Source: Sulfobacillus thermosulfidooxidans
GTDB lineage: Bacteria > Bacillota > Sulfobacillia > Sulfobacillales > Sulfobacillaceae
Assembly: GCF_001280565.1 (NCBI RefSeq)
Contig: NZ_LGRO01000001.1
Coordinates: 806,001 to 870,000, forward strand
Length of the DNA stretch: 64,000 nt
Reading direction: 5' to 3'
Part shown: piece after piece, positions 38,000 to 48,043 of the stretch
Numbering within the stretch: position 1 is the first letter of the stretch
How the letters are laid out: the number at the start of each line of letters is the position of its first letter
The notes under the pieces: model-generated
Told to the model about the DNA's origin: nothing
What the model saw: the letters and a program-made list of their open reading frames with translations, nothing else
The model's database searches: none
Made by a program: the position numbers and the translations under genes

Positions 38000-39727
38000 G
38001 TGAGACGTACAAAAATTGTCGCGACGATTGGTCCTGCTTGCGATGATCCCCAAGTCATTGCGAATATGATCCGGTCGGGTATGGATGTCGCACGCTTAAA
38101 TTTGTCGCATGGCGATCTGAAAACTCACCGGCAACGGATTCAGCTTCTACGTGATATCTCGCATCAAGTGGGCACTGAAGTGGGAATTATGCTTGATACG
38201 TGTGGTCCCGAAGTGCGTTTAACGCATCTTACCCAGCCATTAACTCTTAAGCAAGGCGATACGTTTGTCTTAACCAAGACGCCTGAACCGGGTGCCTATC
38301 AGGCCGGAGTCACCTGGGATGGGATTTTTGATATGATTGAGCCCGGTCACTTGCTTTGGATTGATGATGGAAATATTGTGATGCGTTGTGCGGATCAAAA
38401 ATCCGATGCACTCCGCTTAGAAGTGGTGGTCGGAGGCCTTCTTCAAAACCGAAAAAAAATTAGTTCACCGGATCTGACATGGCCTCTAGACATTTTGACT
38501 GACACTGACCGGGAAGCCCTTTTAATGGGAATGCAGGAGGGGATGGATTTTGTTGCAGCATCCTTTATTCGCTCCGCTGAGGATGTTGTCACGATCCGTA
38601 AATTTTTTGAAGAGAATCACTTTGATGTTTTTCTTATTAGCAAAATCGAGAACCGTGCAGGGGTTGAGAATCTCGCAGAAATCTTGGCGGTTTCTAATGG
38701 TGTGATGGTCGCTCGTGGTGATTTGGGCGTCGAACTACCACCAGAGCGCGTACCCTGGCTGCAAAAGGATATCATCGCCCAAGCCAATGAACTGGGTATT
38801 CCGGTTGTGACCGCGACTCAAATGCTGGAATCGATGACGCATGCCCCGAGGCCTACGCGCGCTGAAGTATCTGATGTTGCCCATGCGATATGGGATGGAT
38901 CAGATAGTGTGATGCTGTCAGCTGAGACAGCGTCTGGTCTATATCCGGTGGAATCCATTCAAATGATGGCAAAAATTGCAGAAGACGCCGACAACCGGCG
39001 AGAATTTATGACGCGTCGGTCATTGCCCATTACGCGGGTGGCTGATGCAGTGAGTCGTGCTTCTGCGGAGGTGGCAGAGAGTTTAGAAGCCCGAGCAATT
39101 TTAACGGTCACGGCGACAGGCTATACCGCTCGCATGGTAAGTCGTTCGCGACCGAGTGTTCCGATTATTGCTATTTCTCCTAATCCCGGTGTCGTGAGAC
39201 GCCTGAAGTTGACATGGGGTGTGTGCCCTATTATTTCAGAGGATGCGGAGCATTCAGATGATATGGCAGCCAAGGCCATTGAGGCTGCCGCTGACTATGG
39301 TTATGTGACGGAAGGAGATCTAGTCGTTCTGACTGCTGGGGTGCCAGCGGGAATTCCAGGAACCACCAACTTAGTCCGCGTCGAGACCGTGTCAAATCCG
39401 GTGTTAGTCGGAACAGGATTAGGCTATGGTGAACCTATTACGGCCCCGGTCCGGTTTCAACCCAAAAACCATGAGGATTTGCCTGACGAAGCATATATTG
39501 CTGTAGCCGTTGACTTCAATGCCGAAGATAAGGAATTTTTTGCGCACGCCAAAGCCATTATTGCTGAACATAGTGGTAGAACCTCTGATATTGCGGTAGC
39601 TGCGGTGACCCTGGGCATTCCGGCTATTGTCGGGGTGCAAGGAGCTAGCAAGCGATTACATAACGGTCAAATCGTCACCATGGATCCGATTCGCGGCGTC
39701 ATTTATAAAGGGAGGGCAAAGATTTAA
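38000..39727 (+). CDS. pyk: Pyruvate kinase with C-terminal PEP-mobile domain
   Basis: Glycolytic enzyme: PEP plus ADP to pyruvate plus ATP. RRTKIVATIGPAC starts the barrel; the metal/phosphate site is in FISKIENRAG-like DVFLISKIENRAGVEN, and MVARGDLGVELP and TATQMLESM are typical. After the usual 470 residues an extra domain ends in HSGRTSDIAVAAVTLGIPAIVG, related to the PEP-synthase swivelling domain as in Bacillus and Geobacillus enzymes. GTG at 38000 has AAAGGAG; the overlapping ATG at 37998 is followed directly by TGA. Length 575. Confidence 0.96.
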   Translation: MRRTKIVATIGPACDDPQVIANMIRSGMDVARLNLSHGDLKTHRQRIQLLRDISHQVGTEVGIMLDTCGPEVRLTHLTQPLTLKQGDTFVLTKTPEPGAYQAGVTWDGIFDMIEPGHLLWIDDGNIVMRCADQKSDALRLEVVVGGLLQNRKKISSPDLTWPLDILTDTDREALLMGMQEGMDFVAASFIRSAEDVVTIRKFFEENHFDVFLISKIENRAGVENLAEILAVSNGVMVARGDLGVELPPERVPWLQKDIIAQANELGIPVVTATQMLESMTHAPRPTRAEVSDVAHAIWDGSDSVMLSAETASGLYPVESIQMMAKIAEDADNRREFMTRRSLPITRVADAVSRASAEVAESLEARAILTVTATGYTARMVSRSRPSVPIIAISPNPGVVRRLKLTWGVCPIISEDAEHSDDMAAKAIEAAADYGYVTEGDLVVLTAGVPAGIPGTTNLVRVETVSNPVLVGTGLGYGEPITAPVRFQPKNHEDLPDEAYIAVAVDFNAEDKEFFAHAKAIIAEHSGRTSDIAVAAVTLGIPAIVGVQGASKRLHNGQIVTMDPIRGVIYKGRAKI

Positions 39728-39769
39728 TTACCACGAGATGACGAATAATCCGTGGGAGGAGGAATGAGG

Positions 39770-40609
39770 ATGAAGGTCTATTTCAATGGTCATGTAATGG
39801 ATGACCAGGAGGTCCGTATTAGTTTTGATGACCGCGGCTTTTTATTTGCTGATGGAGTATATGAAGTGGTTCACATCTACTCTGGCCACTTTTTTGAATG
39901 GGATCGGCACATGGCCCGGCTTGCACGTTCTTTGAAAGGCATTGATTTGGAAGGTATTAATATCGCTGCAGTGACTGAGGGTGCTGGACAGCTATTGCAA
40001 GATTTTAAGGAGAAAGAAGGGGCATTGTATCTTGAAATTACCCGCGGTGTCTATCCGCGGGCGCATCCTTTTCCACCAGCAAATGTACCTCCGACAGTGT
40101 TAATGTGGATACGTCCAGTCAATCCATTCCCTCAAGAGATGATTGACCACGGCGTGTCAGTGATTACCGTGGCGGATGACCGGTGGGCTAAAGTCTGGAT
40201 TAAGACGATCGGGTTACTGCCGAATGTACTCGCTAAAGAAAAAGCGCATAAAATGGGAATGTTTGATGCCGTGTTTGTGCGCGATGGAATGGTGACTGAA
40301 GCGACCAGTGCTAATGTGTTCATCGTCCGGGAAGGATATCTGCAAACTGCGCCGGTTACGAATTATATCTTACCCGGAATTACACGGGAAGTCGTTTTGG
40401 AAATCGCCCAGGAATTGGGACTTCCTACCATACTTGAGCCCTTTTCGGTGGATGATATGCTGGCAGCGGACGAGATTTTTTTGACGGGGACGACGACCGA
40501 AATCTTGCCCGTCACAGCCGTAGATGGCCACACGATCAGTGATAAGGCTGGAGAGGTTGCATTAAGGCTCCTGAAGGCCTTTAAGAAGCGCGCCAGCACC
40601 GTATCATAA
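39770..40609 (+). CDS. dat: D-amino-acid aminotransferase (class IV)
   Basis: PLP enzyme of fold type IV, probably exchanging D-alanine and 2-oxoglutarate to give D-glutamate for the wall. Evidence: DDRGFLFADGVYEVVHIYSG, the PLP lysine in IKTIGLLPNVLAKEKA, and EATSANVFIV and GITREVVLEIA. Branched-chain or aminodeoxychorismate activity is possible on sequence alone. ATG at 39770 is 7 bases from GGAGGAGG; the ATG at 39764 is too close. Length 279. It follows pyk by 42 bases. Confidence 0.85.
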   Translation: MKVYFNGHVMDDQEVRISFDDRGFLFADGVYEVVHIYSGHFFEWDRHMARLARSLKGIDLEGINIAAVTEGAGQLLQDFKEKEGALYLEITRGVYPRAHPFPPANVPPTVLMWIRPVNPFPQEMIDHGVSVITVADDRWAKVWIKTIGLLPNVLAKEKAHKMGMFDAVFVRDGMVTEATSANVFIVREGYLQTAPVTNYILPGITREVVLEIAQELGLPTILEPFSVDDMLAADEIFLTGTTTEILPVTAVDGHTISDKAGEVALRLLKAFKKRASTVS

Positions 40610-40645
40610 CAGCCTTTGCCGGGAAGACTTCCTTCGGGAGGCGAA

Positions 40646-40804
40646 ATGATGCAAGATAGCGAACTTTTGGCAGATGAAGCCCGGGGCTATTTTCTAGCGT
40701 TAGCGGATGTATTACGCGAATTAGGGCGAGGCGAACTTTTAGGTCGGCTGGCCGAACTATATATGGATTTCCGGCAAATTGATTATCTTCGCCAACAACC
40801 GTAA
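40646..40804 (+). CDS. Small unknown protein between dat and trmL
   Basis: A 52-residue acidic, largely helical protein (ELLADEARGYFLALADVLRELG, here in two stretches, then LLGRLAELYMDFRQIDYLRQQP). SD GGGAGG lies just upstream and supports the ATG-ATG at 40646/40649. I do not recognise a family. The even spacing with both neighbours suggests it is a real member of the pyk-dat-trmL run. Confidence 0.5.
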   Translation: MMQDSELLADEARGYFLALADVLRELGRGELLGRLAELYMDFRQIDYLRQQP

Positions 40805-40839
40805 AAATTAAAGAAAGACAACGAAAAGGAGGGTGGGGG

Positions 40840-41304
40840 ATGCACGTGGTGCTCGTTGAACCGGAAATCCCCCCCAATACCGGCAACATCGCTCGGACCT
40901 GTGCAGCGACAAGAACTCATTTACACTTAGTGGAACCACTGGGTTTTTCCATCAGTGATCGTTATTTACGGCGGGCAGGGGTCGATTATTGGGATTTTGT
41001 AGAGGTTCATGTTCATCCTGATTGGCAAAGTGTCGTGGACTATTTAGGTCATCCCGAAACTTGGTACTATTTTACTTCACACAGTACGCGATTATATACG
41101 GAGGCGCGTTATACTCCGGATTCAGTTCTAGTATTTGGCAAAGAATCTACGGGGTTGCCATCGACATTATTGAAAAATTATCAAAATGCGACGTATGTTA
41201 TTCCGATGGATTCTCGGGTTCGGTCATTGAATTTGTCCAATGCCGTAGCCATTGTGGTTTATGAGGCATTACGCCAACAAAACTTTGGACCGATGCACAT
41301 CTAA
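40840..41304 (+). CDS. trmL: tRNA (cytidine/uridine-34-2'-O)-methyltransferase TrmL
   Basis: SPOUT methyltransferase for the wobble base of tRNA-Leu. The three knot motifs are present: EPEIPPNTGNIARTCAAT (residues 7-24), VFGKESTGLPSTLL, and DSRVRSLNLSNAVAIVVYEA at the C-terminus. Length 154 matches the compact TrmL family. SD AAGGAGGG. Confidence 0.93.
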   Translation: MHVVLVEPEIPPNTGNIARTCAATRTHLHLVEPLGFSISDRYLRRAGVDYWDFVEVHVHPDWQSVVDYLGHPETWYYFTSHSTRLYTEARYTPDSVLVFGKESTGLPSTLLKNYQNATYVIPMDSRVRSLNLSNAVAIVVYEALRQQNFGPMHI

Positions 41305-41398
41305 AGGGTTTTGTTAAAAGAGGCGCTCTTTATCCCATATGGAGTCATTGCTGGTTAGAGCCGCAGATCCGGGACCGGATTCGGGAGCGGGGAGTTTA

Positions 41399-42400
41399 AT
41401 GAATATGTCCTTGTTATTGCTCACCGTTAGCGGAATGGTGCTCATCGTTCTGGCAGCGGATTACTTTACGAATGGAGTAGAATGGCTTGGCTATCATCTG
41501 CACTTGGAAGAAGGTGCGGTGGGTTCATTATTGGCCGCACTAGGGACAGCATTACCCGAAACATTAGTGCCAGTGATGGCGATCATCTTTGGTCAGGGAC
41601 ATAGTGAAAACGCCATCGGCCTTGGAGCTATTTTAGGAGCGCCATTTATGCTCGCAACAATAGGATTTTCGGTCATTGGGGTGGGGCTATGGGCAAGCCG
41701 GCGCAAGATCCGAACCCTAAATGTGCCGACAGCAGGCCCCATGACCGATGATTTAGGATTTTTTCTTTGGGCTTTTGCTGTGGTCGTTCTCGCTTCGTTT
41801 CTTCCACGAATTATCCATCCGATTGTGGCTTTGGGTTTATTGGCACTCTATGGACGCCATGCGTGGAAATTGGTAGAAGGTCATAATACTTCTGAACAAC
41901 GAAATGTGGCACCATCGCAGCCACTTAGACTATCGTCCCGACCTCGGCCGCCGTTGGTGCTGGTAATCGTGCAAGTCGTGTTAGCGTTAATTGGACTTAT
42001 TTTAGGGGCACATTTTTTCGTGACAGCCCTCGATGGCATCACGAAAATTGTGACCATCTCCCCGTTCTTGTTGTCTGTGATTGTGACGCCAGTCGCAACG
42101 GAGTTGCCTGAAGTCCTCAATAGCGTGATCTGGATTCGCCGAGGAAAAGATACTTTGGCGGTAGGCAATGTCACCGGGGCAATGGCGTTTCAATCCAGTA
42201 TCGTGCCAGCGTTAGGAATCGCTTTCACGCCGTGGCAACTCACTCCACTTGAGATTGCCACGGCGGTTTTGGCATGGTTGGCCGCATTGTGGATTTGGTT
42301 GAAAAGTCGCTCCCACAGTCTTCGGGTTATTGAATTATTGACGGCCGGCCTTTTTTATCTGGCGTATATTGGGCTGGTGTTGGCCCTAATTACTCGGTAG
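41399..42400 (+). CDS. Sodium/calcium exchanger family membrane protein
   Basis: CaCA superfamily. Two repeats of about five helices each are separated by a hydrophilic loop near residue 165-195. Repeat 1 has the alpha motif SLLAALGTALPETLVPVMAI; repeat 2 has VIVTPVATELPEVLNSVIWI; both keep the acidic residue within the PE pair needed for cation binding. I chose ATG at 41399, after GGGGAG; a longer frame from 41339 has no SD. Length 333. Ion specificity is not known. Confidence 0.82.
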   Translation: MNMSLLLLTVSGMVLIVLAADYFTNGVEWLGYHLHLEEGAVGSLLAALGTALPETLVPVMAIIFGQGHSENAIGLGAILGAPFMLATIGFSVIGVGLWASRRKIRTLNVPTAGPMTDDLGFFLWAFAVVVLASFLPRIIHPIVALGLLALYGRHAWKLVEGHNTSEQRNVAPSQPLRLSSRPRPPLVLVIVQVVLALIGLILGAHFFVTALDGITKIVTISPFLLSVIVTPVATELPEVLNSVIWIRRGKDTLAVGNVTGAMAFQSSIVPALGIAFTPWQLTPLEIATAVLAWLAALWIWLKSRSHSLRVIELLTAGLFYLAYIGLVLALITR

Positions 42401-42593
42401 CCACAGTACGCGGTGAAGGATATAAGGTTTCGTTTGAAATTTTTTGGTGCCTTTGGGGAACAATGAGAGCACCCTGTAATATTTTCAGATACCGGTAGTA
42501 TAGGAAAAATCCATGGCACGTTCCAGATGATGGCGAAGGAGTTAGTCACTACTTGACATCCTTCACAAACATAAAAAAGAGGCTGATGACCAC

Positions 42594-42839
42594 ATGGCAA
42601 AACAATCCCGTAATTCCCAAGGACCTGGTAAACTGAAGACGGATTCCGACTCCCAACGCTTGAATGAGGCCTTAAAATGGGAAGCGGCACAGCAGCTTGG
42701 CTTGATTTCCAAAGTTCAGGATGTTGGTTGGGGAGGATTGTCAGCTAAAGAAACTGGCGCTATAGGCGCTTGGGTTATCCGCCTGAAAAGGGAAAGAGGG
42801 CTGATAAAACATCCGTCAACGCGTTCAAAGGATGAATGA
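42594..42839 (+). CDS. Alpha/beta-type small acid-soluble spore protein, divergent
   Basis: DNA-binding spore protein. The 81 residues hold the family pattern LKWEAAQQLGL and WGGLSAKETGAIGAWVIRLKRERG, equivalent to the two conserved helices of alpha/beta SASPs. Differences: the germination-protease site reads WE-AA rather than YE-IA, and the usual GGxMxRRM part reads GAWVIRLK. A hydrophilic N-terminal arm of about 22 residues is added. Its stop overlaps the next gene (ATGA). DNA binding and cleavage are inferred only. Confidence 0.75.
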   Translation: MAKQSRNSQGPGKLKTDSDSQRLNEALKWEAAQQLGLISKVQDVGWGGLSAKETGAIGAWVIRLKRERGLIKHPSTRSKDE

Positions 42840-43576
42840 GAATGTACTGGGATCAGATCACCACAAAAAATTTCTTGGAACATATTATCGGGCACTATGA
42901 TACGGCTATCTTGCCTACGGGCAGCGTCGAAGCTCACGGGCAACATTGTCCATTGGGCACCGATAACATGGCCCCGTGGTATTTTGCTGAACAACTGGAA
43001 AAAACCTATTCAGACCGGATCCTTATTTTGCCTCCAGTGCCTTATGGGCACACACCGGATTTAAGTGTGTGGGCAGGCACCATTTCCGTATCGGCAAGCG
43101 TATTACAACAATACGTGGCGGAAATCGGCATCGGCGTTGCCCAATGGGGTATTAAAAATCTTATCTTATTGAATGGCCACGGCGGTAATACATCGGCATT
43201 ACAAGCCGCGATGGAGCAGATTGCCGCCGAAAATGTGCGAGTTGTGCTTGTGAATTGGTGGTTGGACTTTAGCCAGCAAATCTTAAGGATCACAACAAGC
43301 CAAGGTCATGCGGGAGAAGACGAAACGTCGGTGATGCTAGCTATTGCACCAGAGCTGGTGCATATGGACGATGCATCATTTAACCCTTTTCGCCCGCGTT
43401 ATCGAATGAAAGGTCCAGGAATTAACGATAAAAGTCTCCGTCATGCAACTACGGGTGACGGACGACTGGGCACCAAGGAGAAAGGGGAAAAAATTGCGGC
43501 CGTGGTCGTTCAAGAATTGAGCCTGCTCCTTGAACGCCTTTGGAATGATGATCTATTCGAACGCACGTCGTCATAA
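42836..43576 (+). CDS. Creatininase family metal amidohydrolase
   Basis: Creatininase/MftE-type fold. Metal ligands are visible in ILPTGSVEAHGQHCPLGTDN (Glu, His, Asp), LLNGHGGNTSAL and GHAGEDETSVML. Substrate cannot be deduced: family members act on creatinine, formamides or modified peptides. Length 246. It is translationally coupled to the SASP gene upstream and ends 20 bases before an aminotransferase, so it might be expressed during sporulation. Confidence 0.85.
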   Translation: MRMYWDQITTKNFLEHIIGHYDTAILPTGSVEAHGQHCPLGTDNMAPWYFAEQLEKTYSDRILILPPVPYGHTPDLSVWAGTISVSASVLQQYVAEIGIGVAQWGIKNLILLNGHGGNTSALQAAMEQIAAENVRVVLVNWWLDFSQQILRITTSQGHAGEDETSVMLAIAPELVHMDDASFNPFRPRYRMKGPGINDKSLRHATTGDGRLGTKEKGEKIAAVVVQELSLLLERLWNDDLFERTSS

Positions 43577-43596
43577 CATTTTCAAGGAGGGCCCCT

Positions 43597-44799
43597 ATGG
43601 TAAAGACGTTGTCCCTAGCAAACAGAGTTGCACAATTAAAACCGTCACCCACCATGGCTATCGATGCTAAAGCCAAAGCGTTAATGGCTCAGGGGAATGA
43701 TGTGGTCAATTTCGGGGCGGGTGAGCCAGATTTTGATACGCCCGAAAATATTCGCGAAGCGGCTATTCAAGCTATAAATCACGGGCATACTCGCTATACG
43801 GCGGTGGGCGGCATTGAAGCTCTTAAGGTAGCCATTGCCGAACGGATTCATTTAGATACAGGATTACGTTACGAACCCGATGAAATATTAGTGTCTGTCG
43901 GAGCTAAACATTCGCTCTATAATGCCGTGATGGCCTTGGTGAATCCCGGTGATGGGGTCTTATTACCGGTTCCCTATTGGGTGACGTATCCCGAACAAAT
44001 TACATTGGCTGAGGGTGTTGTCCAATATGTGCCTATTGCGCCGCAACATGATGGTGAATTGCATGCCGACGATTTAGAGAAAGTTGTAACCAATTCCTCT
44101 CGAGGCTTGATGCTCAATTCACCGAGCAATCCCAGCGGCGTGGTCATCCGCCCTTCAGTTCTTGAAGAGATAGCGCAGTTTGCGGTGGCGCATGATTTAT
44201 GGGTGATTTCGGATGAAATTTACAATCGGTTGGTCTATGATGACACGGTGCATGTATCCATTGCCCGCTTCAAAGAAATGCGGGAACGCACTCTTATTAT
44301 TAATGGGGTCTCAAAATCTTATGCGATGACCGGATGGCGTATTGGGTATGCTGCAGGCCCCAAACATTTAATTAAAGCGATGGCGAGTCTGCAGTCGCAA
44401 TCGACGTCCAATCCCTCGACCATTTCTCAATATGCGGCCCTTGAGGCCCTGACCGGCCCGCAGGATGAGGTCGATGCCATGCGGCGCGAGTTTGATCGAC
44501 GTCGGCGTTATATTGTGGGACGGCTCAATGCGATGGTCGGTTTAGCTGCTTCGACACCGCAGGGCGCATTTTATGTCTGGGTGAATATGGCCGCATGGAA
44601 AGGGCGACAGGTTGGAGGCCGGGTTATTCGCGATGCCGATGATTTGGCTCTCGCCTGGTTAGAACAAGCCAATGTTGCGGTGGTGCCCGGATCAGGTTTT
44701 GGAATGCCTGATTATTTCCGCATGTCCTATGCCACCTCGATGGAGCGTATTGAAACGGGATTAGACCGTATGGAAAAATTGTTGGAGTCGGCAGAATGA
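43597..44799 (+). CDS. aspB: Aspartate aminotransferase, class I/II
   Basis: Fold type I PLP enzyme. FGAGEPDFDTPENIREAA is the N-terminal signature of the I-gamma (Thermus/Bacillus AspB) group; LNSPSNPSGVV, ISDEIYNRLVYDD and GVSKSYAMTGWRIGYAAGP carry the PLP contacts, with the Schiff-base lysine in SKSYAM. A final Arg in YFRMSYATS binds the carboxylate. Length 400. SD AAGGAGGG. Overlaps murD by 4 bases. Confidence 0.9.
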   Translation: MVKTLSLANRVAQLKPSPTMAIDAKAKALMAQGNDVVNFGAGEPDFDTPENIREAAIQAINHGHTRYTAVGGIEALKVAIAERIHLDTGLRYEPDEILVSVGAKHSLYNAVMALVNPGDGVLLPVPYWVTYPEQITLAEGVVQYVPIAPQHDGELHADDLEKVVTNSSRGLMLNSPSNPSGVVIRPSVLEEIAQFAVAHDLWVISDEIYNRLVYDDTVHVSIARFKEMRERTLIINGVSKSYAMTGWRIGYAAGPKHLIKAMASLQSQSTSNPSTISQYAALEALTGPQDEVDAMRREFDRRRRYIVGRLNAMVGLAASTPQGAFYVWVNMAAWKGRQVGGRVIRDADDLALAWLEQANVAVVPGSGFGMPDYFRMSYATSMERIETGLDRMEKLLESAE

Positions 44800-46160
44800 G
44801 TCAGCAAAAGACGGTTGCTATTGTTGGACTAGGGGTTAATAACCGACCCCTGGTCCCTTTTCTCCTCGCTCAAGGAGCAGAGGTGATAGTGGCTGATAAG
44901 AGGCCGGAAGAAGTCATTCGCGAGTCCTTGAGGGAGATGGGGTTGGGGGATATTCCCGTCCTGGGCGGAGAACACTATCTTTCCGCGTTATCTCGGGTTC
45001 CTCACCTTGACACGGTTTATTTAACCCCGGGGATGGTGAAAAATCTGCCACCGATTGAACAAATGAGAAAGCAAGGAACCAAAATTTCTTGTGAAACGGA
45101 CGTATTCTTTCAATACTGTCCTGCGCCCATCATGGGAATTACTGGATCGGCAGGCAAGACCACAACTACGACCTTAGTGGGAGAAGCCCTACGTGAAGAC
45201 GGTACGCGTCTTGTATTTGTGGGCGGAAATATTGGTCACTCATTATGGGATGATTTTAGGCACATTAGACCCGACAGTTGGGTAGTTATGGAACTGTCCA
45301 GCTTTCAATTGGAATTGGTGGAACACAGTCCACACGGGGCGGCTATCCTCAATCTCTCGCCCAATCATTTAGATATTCATGGCTCCATGAGTTCTTATGC
45401 CCAAGCCAAGTCTCATATTTTTCAATTCCAAAGTCCTGATGACTGGTTGCTGTTACCCTATCCTCCGACCTTTTTGAATATGATGGAAGCTGTTCCTGAA
45501 GGACGTGTTCTATATTTTTCGCTGGAGGATCACGGTCAAGCAGGAACCTTTATCACGCAAGACTGGATCATGTTTAGGGACTTTTCTCATGCCCTTACGC
45601 CCTGTTTTCCTGTCAATAGCATTCAGCTGCCGGGAACTCATAACGTTCTGAACGTTTTGGCTGCAGTCGCTATCGTCAAAATGGCGGGAGGCGATATGCA
45701 TGCGATGAGAAGGGCTATCGAGCGTTTTCATGGTGTGCCGCATCGTTTGGAAAAAGTGCGTAAACATGATAACATCTTATATATTAACGACTCCATCGCC
45801 ACGGCCCCGGACCGGACAATGGCAGCATTGCGGGCTATTACGGACCCGATAGTCTTGATAGCTGGAGGATATGACAAACATCTGGACTACGATGCGTTGG
45901 GGCAAGCAATTGCTCACAGTTCGGTGCATCATGTTATCGTTCTCGGGCAAGTTCGTGAAAAGCTTGCCCAAGCTATAGCGCGGTATAGTACAATACCGGT
46001 TATGCGTGTTGATACATTTGAACAGGCTGTGGATACAGCCCGTCAAGTGGCGAAGGCTGGTGACACGGTGTTATTGTCACCGGCAGCGGCTAGCTATGAT
46101 ATGTTTCAAAACTTTGAAGAGCGCGGCCAACGATTTCGCGAAATTGTGAACAGGTTGTAA
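44796..46160 (+). CDS. murD: UDP-MurNAc-L-Ala--glutamate ligase (MurD)
   Basis: Adds glutamate to UDP-MurNAc-L-Ala. The P-loop GITGSAGKTTTTTL, the probable carbamylated lysine in SYAQAKSHIF, and LNLSPNHLDIHG are present. The motif that is NDSKATN in E. coli and Bacillus MurD reads NDSIATAPD here (residues 331-339), replacing the lysine that contacts the substrate. That motif form is, as I recall, shared with some MurD2-like ligases, so L-glutamate as substrate is possible. It lies about 40 kb from the dcw cluster, coupled to aspB. Length 454. Confidence 0.9.
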   Translation: MSQQKTVAIVGLGVNNRPLVPFLLAQGAEVIVADKRPEEVIRESLREMGLGDIPVLGGEHYLSALSRVPHLDTVYLTPGMVKNLPPIEQMRKQGTKISCETDVFFQYCPAPIMGITGSAGKTTTTTLVGEALREDGTRLVFVGGNIGHSLWDDFRHIRPDSWVVMELSSFQLELVEHSPHGAAILNLSPNHLDIHGSMSSYAQAKSHIFQFQSPDDWLLLPYPPTFLNMMEAVPEGRVLYFSLEDHGQAGTFITQDWIMFRDFSHALTPCFPVNSIQLPGTHNVLNVLAAVAIVKMAGGDMHAMRRAIERFHGVPHRLEKVRKHDNILYINDSIATAPDRTMAALRAITDPIVLIAGGYDKHLDYDALGQAIAHSSVHHVIVLGQVREKLAQAIARYSTIPVMRVDTFEQAVDTARQVAKAGDTVLLSPAAASYDMFQNFEERGQRFREIVNRL

Positions 46161-46200
46161 GGAGTAACGGGGAGTTTGTTTATTCAGGAGGGCTTTTAAG

Positions 46201-48021
46201 TTGGAACGGCGCGACATACGAAATATAGCAATTATTGCACATGTTGACCATGGCAAAACTACGTTGGTGGATGCCATGTTACGGCAAAGTGGAATTTTTC
46301 GGGATCCTAGTCAAATGACCGATCGGGTTCTGGATTCGAATGATTTAGAGAGGGAACGGGGTATTACCATTTTGTCAAAGACTACCGCCATCCGGTACCA
46401 CGATACGACAATAAACATTGTTGATACACCGGGGCATGCCGACTTTGGTGGGGAAGTGGAACGCATTTTAAGCATGGTCGATGGAGCGCTCTTGGTCGTC
46501 GATGCCAATGAAGGCCCCATGCCGCAAACACGGTATGTTCTTCAAAAAGCGTTGAGCGCAGGGATTAAGCCTATTGTCGTGCTGAATAAAATGGACCGCG
46601 AAGGTGCACGTCCTCATGAGGTTGTCGACCAAGTACTGGAACTCTTCATTGATTTGGAAGCATCGGATGACCAACTCGAATTTCCTGTGTTATATGCGTC
46701 AGCTAAACAAGGGATTGCTTCGGTCGAACCAGTGTTGCCGGAAAGCGGATCATTAGAACCGTTATTCGAGACGATTCTCCGGGAAATTCCGTTTCCTGTA
46801 GGAGATGAATCAGCACCTTTGCAAATCTTGGTAACGACCTTAGAACACGATGAATATTTAGGACGTATGGCCATAGGCCGCGTTACCCAAGGTCGTGTGG
46901 CCGTTAATCAAACGGTAGGGATTGTTGACCATGACGGAGCGGTCCGGCGAGCGCGATTAAGCAAAATTTTTGGCCGCATCGGTCTTAAACGAGTGGAATT
47001 AGAAACAGCTACCGTCGGAGATATTGTCACATTAGCGGGGTTGCCCGATGTGAATATTGGGGAAACCATTACCGATGCGGACAATCCCATGCCATTACCG
47101 CCCATTGTCGTTGATGAACCGACATTGACCATTTTAATTGGTGTCAATACGAGTCCTTTTGCTGGTCAAGAGGGACAATTTGTTACCTCGCGTCACTTGC
47201 GAGAACGGCTATTACGAGAACAAGAGCGGAATGTGGCCTTAAAAGTGGAAGAAACTGAAGATGCCGAAGTGTTTCGGGTATCCGGCCGTGGTGAACTCCA
47301 CTTGGGAATTTTATTAGAGCAAATGCGGCGGGAAGGATACGAAATGGAAGTGTCCAAACCAGAGGTCATTATGCACAAAACGCCGGAAGGACTGATGGAA
47401 CCGGTCGAGCATCTCTATCTTGATGTGCCGGACGAATATGTTGGACCCGTGATGGAACTATTGGGACCGCGTAAGGCAGAAATGCTGCACATGGGACAGG
47501 CAGGTCCTAATCAGACCCGATTGGAATTTTTAATTCCAGCTCGGGGATTGTTAGGATTTCGGACCGCTTTTGTCAACCAAACCCGAGGATACGGCATCAT
47601 GAATCATTTGTTCGAAGGCTATCAGCCTTATTCTGGGCCGATTGAAGAAGCGCCTCGAGGGGCTTTAATTGCCATCGAGGATGGCGTAACGACGTCCTAT
47701 GCTTTAGACAACGCGCAACAACGCGGCATACTTTTTGTGGGGCCGGGGACACCTGTATATGCCGGGATGGTCGTTGGTGAAAATAGTCGCCCAACCGATC
47801 TTGAATTGAACGTATGTAAAAAGAAACATGTGACGAATATGCGGAGCTCTACTTCGGATGAAGCAGTGCGATTAACCCCGCCTAGGCCCTTAACCCTGGA
47901 TTTAGCGTTAGAATATGTCAAATCCGATGAACTGGTGGAGATTACGCCAAAATCTATTCGATTGCGGAAAGCGACATTAGATAAGACTTTGCGCAAACGA
48001 GAAAAGATCCAAAAATTGTAA
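46201..48021 (+). CDS. typA: Translational GTPase TypA/BipA
   Basis: Ribosome-associated GTPase of the EF-G type, used under stress and in assembly. G1 is [15 protein letters not shown] (residues 14-28), G2 [11 protein letters not shown]3 [12 protein letters not shown]4 [11 protein letters not shown]; the BipA-specific C-terminal domain has [19 protein letters not shown] and [11 protein letters not shown]. Length 606. TTG start preceded by GGAGGGC. It stands between murD and dnaE. Confidence 0.96.
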   Translation: MERRDIRNIAIIAHVDHGKTTLVDAMLRQSGIFRDPSQMTDRVLDSNDLERERGITILSKTTAIRYHDTTINIVDTPGHADFGGEVERILSMVDGALLVVDANEGPMPQTRYVLQKALSAGIKPIVVLNKMDREGARPHEVVDQVLELFIDLEASDDQLEFPVLYASAKQGIASVEPVLPESGSLEPLFETILREIPFPVGDESAPLQILVTTLEHDEYLGRMAIGRVTQGRVAVNQTVGIVDHDGAVRRARLSKIFGRIGLKRVELETATVGDIVTLAGLPDVNIGETITDADNPMPLPPIVVDEPTLTILIGVNTSPFAGQEGQFVTSRHLRERLLREQERNVALKVEETEDAEVFRVSGRGELHLGILLEQMRREGYEMEVSKPEVIMHKTPEGLMEPVEHLYLDVPDEYVGPVMELLGPRKAEMLHMGQAGPNQTRLEFLIPARGLLGFRTAFVNQTRGYGIMNHLFEGYQPYSGPIEEAPRGALIAIEDGVTTSYALDNAQQRGILFVGPGTPVYAGMVVGENSRPTDLELNVCKKKHVTNMRSSTSDEAVRLTPPRPLTLDLALEYVKSDELVEITPKSIRLRKATLDKTLRKREKIQKL

Positions 48022-48043
48022 GGCCGGAAGGTAAGGATGCCTC

